Source: an uncultured Dorea sp.
GTDB lineage: Bacteria; Bacillota_A; Clostridia; Lachnospirales; Lachnospiraceae
Length of the DNA: 37,522 nucleotides
NCBI GenBank assembly: GCA_910579015.1
Contig: CAJTRO010000010.1
Span: 1-37,522, forward strand
Direction: 5' to 3'
Shown: positions 33,324 through 37,522 of the stretch, piece after piece
How the letters are laid out: each line of letters begins with the position of its first letter
Position numbering within the stretch: position 1 is the first letter of the stretch
The notes under the pieces: model-generated
What the model was told of the DNA's origin: nothing
The model's input: the letters and a program-made list of their open reading frames with translations, nothing else
The model's database searches: none
Position numbers and translations under genes: made by a program

Positions 33324-34910
33324 ATGTCAAAAGAGATATTGTGTGTGATCATGCTGGTTGTGTTCTTTGCGGTAATGATCTATGTGGGGTTTTACTCAAG
33401 GAAACACGCGGCAGACGTGGATGGATTCGTGCTTGGAGGCAGGGGTGTAGGACCGTGGCTGACGGCGTTTGCGTTCGGGACGTCGTATTTTTCGGCGGTT
33501 ATTTTCGTAGGATATGCCGGACAGTTTGGATGGAATTTCGGGATGTCGGCCACATGGGCGGGACTTGGCAATGCATTTATCGGCTCGCTGCTGGCATGGA
33601 ATATTCTTGGAAGAAGAACCCGTGTAATGACGCAGCACCTGGATGCGAAGACTATGCCCGATTTCTTCGGGAAGCGGTTCGATTCGGTTCCGCTTAAGGT
33701 GGCGGCCTCCGTCATCGTATTTATTTTCCTGATCCCCTATACGGCCTCCCTTTATAACGGGTTATCCAGCCTGTTTGGTCTGGTGTTCGATATTCCGTAC
33801 TGGGTGGTGATCGCCGTGATGGCGGTGCTGACCGGTTTTTATGTGATCTTTGGCGGATATATGGCGACGGCCATCAATGATTTTATACAGGGGATCATCA
33901 TGCTGTTTGGGATCTGTGCGGTGATCGGGGCGGTATTATCCGAGAACGGAGGATTGTCCGAGGCAATGAAGTCCCTTGCGTCGGTAACGGGCGACGCCGG
34001 ATGGCAGGGCGCTTATTCGTCTTTTCTCGGCCCGGATCCGCTGGCGCTTCTGTTCGTTGTGGTGCTGACTTCCCTTGGCACGTGGGGGCTCCCGCAGATG
34101 GTCGGAAAGTTCTATGCCATAAAGAGTGAGAAGGATATACATAAGGGGACTGTGATCTCGACGGTATTTGCGATCATTGTGGCAGGGGGCTGTTATTTCC
34201 TGGGAGGCTTCGGCAGGCTCTACGGCGATAAAGTCGTGATCAATGAAGCGACCGGAAAGCCCTTGTTTGATACCATTGTGCCGACCATGCTGTCGACACT
34301 GCCGTCTGTTGTGATAGCGGTCGTGATCGTGCTGGTATTATCGGCGTCCATGTCCACACTTTCCTCACTGGTCCTTACATCCAGTTCTACATTTACGCTG
34401 GATGTGATCAAACCGGCGATGAAGCAGGAGATGTCGGATAAAAAGCAGGTATCCGTGATGCGGATCTTCATCGTATTCTTTATTCTGGTATCGGCGGTGA
34501 TCGCAATCTTCAAGGACGCCCACCCGGAGGTTACGTTCATCGCGCAGATGATGGGCGTGTCCTGGGGAGCGCTGGCGGGAGCATTCCTTGCCCCTTTCCT
34601 GTATGGACTGTACTGGAAGAGAGTTACCAGGGTTTCTGCGGCCGTGTGCTTTGTGTGGGGATGCGGGATTGCGCTTTTACAGCTCTTCGTGACACTGGGA
34701 GGAGTTGATGTGACTGGATGGGGAAGCGTTCTTGGGTATATATTCAAGTCCTCCATCAACTCAGGGGTGATCGCGATGGTCGGAGGACTGATCATTGTGC
34801 CGGCGGTCAGTCTGTTTACAAGAGCGCAGAGTGAGACAGAGCTTGGAAGTATCTTCTCGTGTTATGATGAGAGAGTGACGATCACGAAGAAATCGTCTCT
34901 TCAGGAATAG
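33324..34910 (+). CDS. sodium:solute symporter (SSS family)
   Basis: This membrane protein of about 528 aa carries about 13 transmembrane helices. It takes up a small solute with sodium ions. The first helices (about 4-24, then the GGRGVGPWLTAFAFGTSYFSA segment, about 40-60) are typical for SSS/PutP-type carriers, and FGGYMATAINDFIQGIIMLFG is the family signature near helix 6. The substrate (proline, pantothenate, sugar or organic acid) cannot be told from the sequence. The frame opens at ATG 33300, but GGAGG fits the ATG at 33324 (8 nt). It is a single-gene unit with its own promoter, repeat operator and terminator. Confidence 0.9.
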   Translation: MSKEILCVIMLVVFFAVMIYVGFYSRKHAADVDGFVLGGRGVGPWLTAFAFGTSYFSAVIFVGYAGQFGWNFGMSATWAGLGNAFIGSLLAWNILGRRTRVMTQHLDAKTMPDFFGKRFDSVPLKVAASVIVFIFLIPYTASLYNGLSSLFGLVFDIPYWVVIAVMAVLTGFYVIFGGYMATAINDFIQGIIMLFGICAVIGAVLSENGGLSEAMKSLASVTGDAGWQGAYSSFLGPDPLALLFVVVLTSLGTWGLPQMVGKFYAIKSEKDIHKGTVISTVFAIIVAGGCYFLGGFGRLYGDKVVINEATGKPLFDTIVPTMLSTLPSVVIAVVIVLVLSASMSTLSSLVLTSSSTFTLDVIKPAMKQEMSDKKQVSVMRIFIVFFILVSAVIAIFKDAHPEVTFIAQMMGVSWGALAGAFLAPFLYGLYWKRVTRVSAAVCFVWGCGIALLQLFVTLGGVDVTGWGSVLGYIFKSSINSGVIAMVGGLIIVPAVSLFTRAQSETELGSIFSCYDERVTITKKSSLQE

Positions 34911-34923
34911 GATAAAATACATC

Positions 34924-34957
34924 AAGGAAAGTGATTAAAATCATCACTTTCCTTTTT
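34924..34957 (+). terminator. terminator of the symporter gene
   Basis: A 12-bp stem AAGGAAAGTGAT/ATCACTTTCCTT with a 7-nt loop and T run lies 13 bases after the stop codon. It separates the symporter from leuA. Confidence 0.9.
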
Positions 34958-34989
34958 GCTGTACATATGTTAGGATAAGAGAGTGTTAA

Positions 34990-35024
34990 AAAAGAGCAAT
35001 ACTTTTGATGATTATTGTTCTTTT
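34990..35024 (+). promoter_or_regulatory. hairpin in the leuA leader (possible attenuator)
   Basis: AAAAGAGCAATA (34990-35001) pairs with TATTGTTCTTTT (35013-35024) with one G-U pair; the T-rich 3' arm resembles an attenuator or weak terminator, 47 bases before the leuA start. No T-box motif is present, and no alternative anti-terminator was worked out. A convincing leuA promoter was not found in 34958-34990. Confidence 0.45.
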
Positions 35025-35071
35025 CTCAGACAGAGAAGAAGTTCCGGATATGGAAGGAGAGAATAGAGATT

Positions 35072-37060
35072 ATGGAGAATTATAAAAAGTATGAACGGAC
35101 ATATTTTATGCCGCCAGAGGTGACCTATGACTGGGTGAAGAGAGAATATGTCGATAAGCCGCCGATCTGGTGCAGTGTGGACCTGCGTGACGGGAATCAG
35201 GCGTTGATCGAACCGATGAGCTTAGAGGAGAAGCTTGAGTTCTTCCAGATGCTTGTGGATATCGGCTTCAAGGAGATCGAGGTTGGTTTTCCGGCCGCGT
35301 CGGAGACCGAATACCAGTTTATGCGGACTCTGATCGAGAAGGATATGATCCCGGCGGATGTGACGGTCCAGGTGCTGACACAGGCGAGAGAGCATATTAT
35401 CAAGAAGACCTTCGAGGCGGTCAAGGGCGCGCCTCATGCGGTGGTACATCTGTATAATTCGACGTCGGTTGCGCAAAGAGAGCAGGTATTCAGAAAGAGT
35501 AAGGAAGAGATCAAGCAGATTGCCATTGAAGGGGCGAAGCTTCTGCTTAAACTGGCGGCTGAGACGGACGGGAACTTCACCTTCCAGTACAGCCCGGAGA
35601 GCTTCCCGGGGACAGAGGTTGATTATGCGGTTGAGGTCTGCAATGCCGTACTGGATGTGTGGAAGCCGTCGGCAGGCAACAAGGCGATCATCAATATCCC
35701 GACGACGGTGGAGAATGCGATGCCCCATGTATTCGCCTGTCAGCTTGAGTATGTACATAAGCATCTGAATTACAGGGATAACGTGATCCTCTGCCTGCAC
35801 CCTCATAACGACAGGGGATGCGGCGTGGCCACGGCCGAGCTTGGGATCCTGGCAGGAGCCGACCGTATCGAGGGGACGCTGTTTGGAAACGGAGAACGCA
35901 CCGGTAACGTGGATATTGTGACCATGGGGATGAACATGTATTCACACGGCGTGGATCCGGGGCTTGACTTCTCCGATATGAAGCATATAAGGGAGACCTA
36001 CGAGAGACTTACCAGGATGCAGGTATATGACCGCCAGCCGTATGCAGGCGATCTTGTATTCACGGCGTTCTCAGGCTCTCATCAGGATGCCATTGCCAAG
36101 GGAATGACCTGGAGGGAGGAGAAGGAATGCGATACATGGACGGTTCCTTACCTTCCAATCGATCCGCAGGATGTGGGAAGAAGATACGATTCGGATGTGA
36201 TCCGTATCAACAGCCAGTCCGGTAAGGGCGGCGTCAACTATATCCTGAAGCAGAGTCATGGGATCAACCTTCCGCAGAAGATGCGCGAGGAAGTGGGATA
36301 TCTGGTGAAAGACGTGTCGGATAAGGCGCATAAGGAGCTTACCCCGGACTGGGTATATCAGATCTTCTCGGATCACTATATCAACACCAGACCGGTATTC
36401 CACATTGACGAGTGCCATTTCAGGCAGGTGGACGGTATCACTTCGGAGGTGACGATCAATCACGGCGGCGAGGCCAGGGTGATCACGGCCATGGGAAATG
36501 GGCGTCTGGATGCGGTGAGCAACGCCATCAAGCAGTATTTTAACATCAGCTATGAGCTTCGGTTCTATGAGGAGCATTCTCTGACGAGGGGCTCTTCCTC
36601 CAAAGCGGTTTCCTATGTAGGGATCGTCTGCAACGGCAGAACCTTCTGGGGCGTGGGGATTGACGCGGATATCATCAAGTCTTCCATAGAAGCGCTGACC
36701 GTGGCTGTGAATAAGATTGAAGAGATCGGGAGCGCCGACGGCTGTAAGGATGAGAGGATGATCGAGATCATGAATTACATCCAGGCGAATTATATCGACA
36801 TTACGTTAGACGATCTGGCAGAGAAGTTCTATCTGTCCAAACCGTATATTTCCAAATATGTCAAGGAGAAGTCCGGGCTGACCTTTGGGGAACTGGTGAA
36901 GAAGATACGGATGAAGAAGGCGAAAGCGCTCTTAAAGAGCAGTAATATGACGGTGGAGAATATCGCGCTGTCTGTGGGCTATCAGAATGTGGAGCATTTT
37001 AACCGGATGTTTAAGAAGGCTTATAATACCACGCCGATGCAGTTCAGGAATCAGAAGTAA
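35072..37060 (+). CDS. leuA: 2-isopropylmalate synthase fused to an AraC-type DNA-binding domain
   Basis: This 662-aa protein is a type 2 (fungal/actinobacterial-like) LeuA, which condenses 2-oxoisovalerate with acetyl-CoA in the first leucine-specific step. The barrel shows DLRDGNQ (metal Asp40), EVGFPAASETEY and LHPHNDRGCG (metal His243 and His245). The C-terminal regulatory domain (about 430-555) corresponds to the leucine-binding feedback domain. After it, residues 563-662 form a complete AraC/HTH_18 domain: MIEIMNYIQANYIDITLDDLA, LSKPYISKYVKEKSG, and IALSVGYQNVEHFNRMFKKA with the usual TPMQFR end. Normal LeuA type 2 stops near 550 aa. The join is one continuous frame without a stop. The ATG at 35072 is chosen because homology begins there; AAGGAG lies about 12 nt upstream. 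Function as a regulator is inferred. Confidence 0.93.
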   Translation: MENYKKYERTYFMPPEVTYDWVKREYVDKPPIWCSVDLRDGNQALIEPMSLEEKLEFFQMLVDIGFKEIEVGFPAASETEYQFMRTLIEKDMIPADVTVQVLTQAREHIIKKTFEAVKGAPHAVVHLYNSTSVAQREQVFRKSKEEIKQIAIEGAKLLLKLAAETDGNFTFQYSPESFPGTEVDYAVEVCNAVLDVWKPSAGNKAIINIPTTVENAMPHVFACQLEYVHKHLNYRDNVILCLHPHNDRGCGVATAELGILAGADRIEGTLFGNGERTGNVDIVTMGMNMYSHGVDPGLDFSDMKHIRETYERLTRMQVYDRQPYAGDLVFTAFSGSHQDAIAKGMTWREEKECDTWTVPYLPIDPQDVGRRYDSDVIRINSQSGKGGVNYILKQSHGINLPQKMREEVGYLVKDVSDKAHKELTPDWVYQIFSDHYINTRPVFHIDECHFRQVDGITSEVTINHGGEARVITAMGNGRLDAVSNAIKQYFNISYELRFYEEHSLTRGSSSKAVSYVGIVCNGRTFWGVGIDADIIKSSIEALTVAVNKIEEIGSADGCKDERMIEIMNYIQANYIDITLDDLAEKFYLSKPYISKYVKEKSGLTFGELVKKIRMKKAKALLKSSNMTVENIALSVGYQNVEHFNRMFKKAYNTTPMQFRNQK

Positions 37061-37062
37061 AG

Positions 37063-37161
37063 AGCTGTTATGAAATACAGTTTATACTCATATATGGGGG
37101 AATGTTATTACAAATTGTATCCCATATATGAGTATAACGGTTATTTCGTAACAGCTTTTTT
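37063..37161. terminator. very long bidirectional hairpin between leuA and the nuclease-family gene
   Basis: Two 36-bp arms (37063-37098 and 37121-37156) pair with 31 matches, one G-U pair and a 4-base internal mismatch, including a perfect 17-bp inner stem TTATACTCATATATGGG. The loop is 22 nt, and six T follow on the plus strand. It starts 3 bases after the leuA stop and reaches the stop of the convergent gene, so it should end both transcripts. Confidence 0.85.
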
Positions 37162-37522
37162 AATCAATTCTCCTGTGTACGATCATGCAGGTCTTCTTGT
37201 AACAGGACACGCCATATGCATGGATTTCCTGCATTCCATGCTGTTTCAGGAGGTCGATATAGTTATTATCTTCGATCTGCCTCATTGCTTCACGGCATTC
37301 GGTGTCGAACGCGCCATTTTCCGCATATTTTGTTTCTATAATGCAGCCAGTCTTTTCAGCAGGTATCTCGATCAGTATATCGGTATAACCGATACCGGAT
37401 TCTAAGTTAGATCTGACGATCCAATCTGCGACGGTCTGCAACAGTCCAAGCAACATTCCGTGATAAAAATTCTCTTTCATTTCCTTCCTGGCAAAGGTAT
37501 CTCGGATACTGATAGATTCAGA
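37160..37522 (-). CDS. PD-(D/E)XK nuclease-superfamily protein, C-terminal part (PDDEXK_9/AAA-ATPase-like family), cut by the window edge
   Basis: The frame remains open to the right edge, giving at least 120 residues, so the start is outside the window. The piece matches the C-terminal domain of DUF1703/AAA-ATPase-like proteins: KENFYHGMLLGLL, then ESGIGYTDILIE with the catalytic Asp, then IIETKYA with the Glu-x-Lys pair, then a REAMRQI helix, and YGVSCYKKTCMIV at the end. Full-length members (about 500-560 aa) have an N-terminal AAA-like ATPase domain. Their biological role is unknown, and they often occur in many copies per genome. An internal Met at 37480 could be mistaken for the start, but the reading frame upstream is also family-like. 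Confidence 0.75.
   Translation of the reverse strand, partial: SESISIRDTFARKEMKENFYHGMLLGLLQTVADWIVRSNLESGIGYTDILIEIPAEKTGCIIETKYAENGAFDTECREAMRQIEDNNYIDLLKQHGMQEIHAYGVSCYKKTCMIVHRRID

Noticed and set aside
34958..35071. T-box riboswitch before leuA
   Set aside because: The leader is too short and no T-box sequence (TGGNACC type) is present.

Overview
The window looks like chromosome of a spore-forming, anaerobic member of the Lachnospiraceae (Clostridia, Firmicutes). This rests on the Firmicutes-type gene orders rpsT / gpr-spoIIP, scpA-scpB-carboxypeptidase and recA-recX-rny, on strong AGGAGG-type ribosome binding sites, on TTG and GTG starts, and on a Gram-positive LexA box in front of recA. 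The species cannot be fixed from the sequence alone.

Layout. (1) 1-3.86 kb is the right-hand end of an integrated mobile element: a DUF927-like AAA+ ATPase, a small excisionase, a 51-aa overlapping small protein and a tyrosine integrase, followed by phased TACCAAA repeats. It is visibly more AT-rich than the rest; the left end lies outside the window. (2) 4.1-10.9 kb is a leftward alpha-glucan module: maltase-type GH13, isomaltase-type GH13 and malQ (transcribed in that order), preceded by an AraC regulator and a TetR regulator. (3) 11.0-15.5 kb is a TetR-controlled export operon: an MMPL/RND-type membrane protein plus a secreted LxxG heptad-repeat protein, with three helically phased operators in the divergent promoter region. 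(4) 15.5-31.4 kb is housekeeping and sporulation core: rpsT (leftward, TTG start, leader hairpin), gpr, spoIIP, a second-type type IIA topoisomerase pair (parE/parC-like), nudC, a leftward Xaa-Pro aminopeptidase, a metallophosphoesterase, scpA, scpB, a D-Ala-D-Ala carboxypeptidase, recA and recX. (5) 31.4-37.5 kb holds rny, a sodium:solute symporter with a repeat operator, a 2-isopropylmalate synthase fused to an AraC-type DNA-binding domain, and the 3' part of a PD-(D/E)XK nuclease-family gene running off the right edge.

Most notable. The LeuA protein (35072-37060) carries a complete AraC/HTH_18 domain directly after its leucine-sensing regulatory domain, so a biosynthetic enzyme may double as a leucine-responsive transcription factor. 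recA and recX lie in the same reading frame, separated by one amber codon that sits inside a 48-bp in-frame tandem repeat of the acidic RecA tail; this looks like a broken or leaky RecA-RecX fusion. The TetR/MMPL operator array and the 15-bp TTTAAA repeats before the symporter are clear regulatory structures without an assigned ligand. No rRNA, tRNA, CRISPR array or insertion sequence was recognised.
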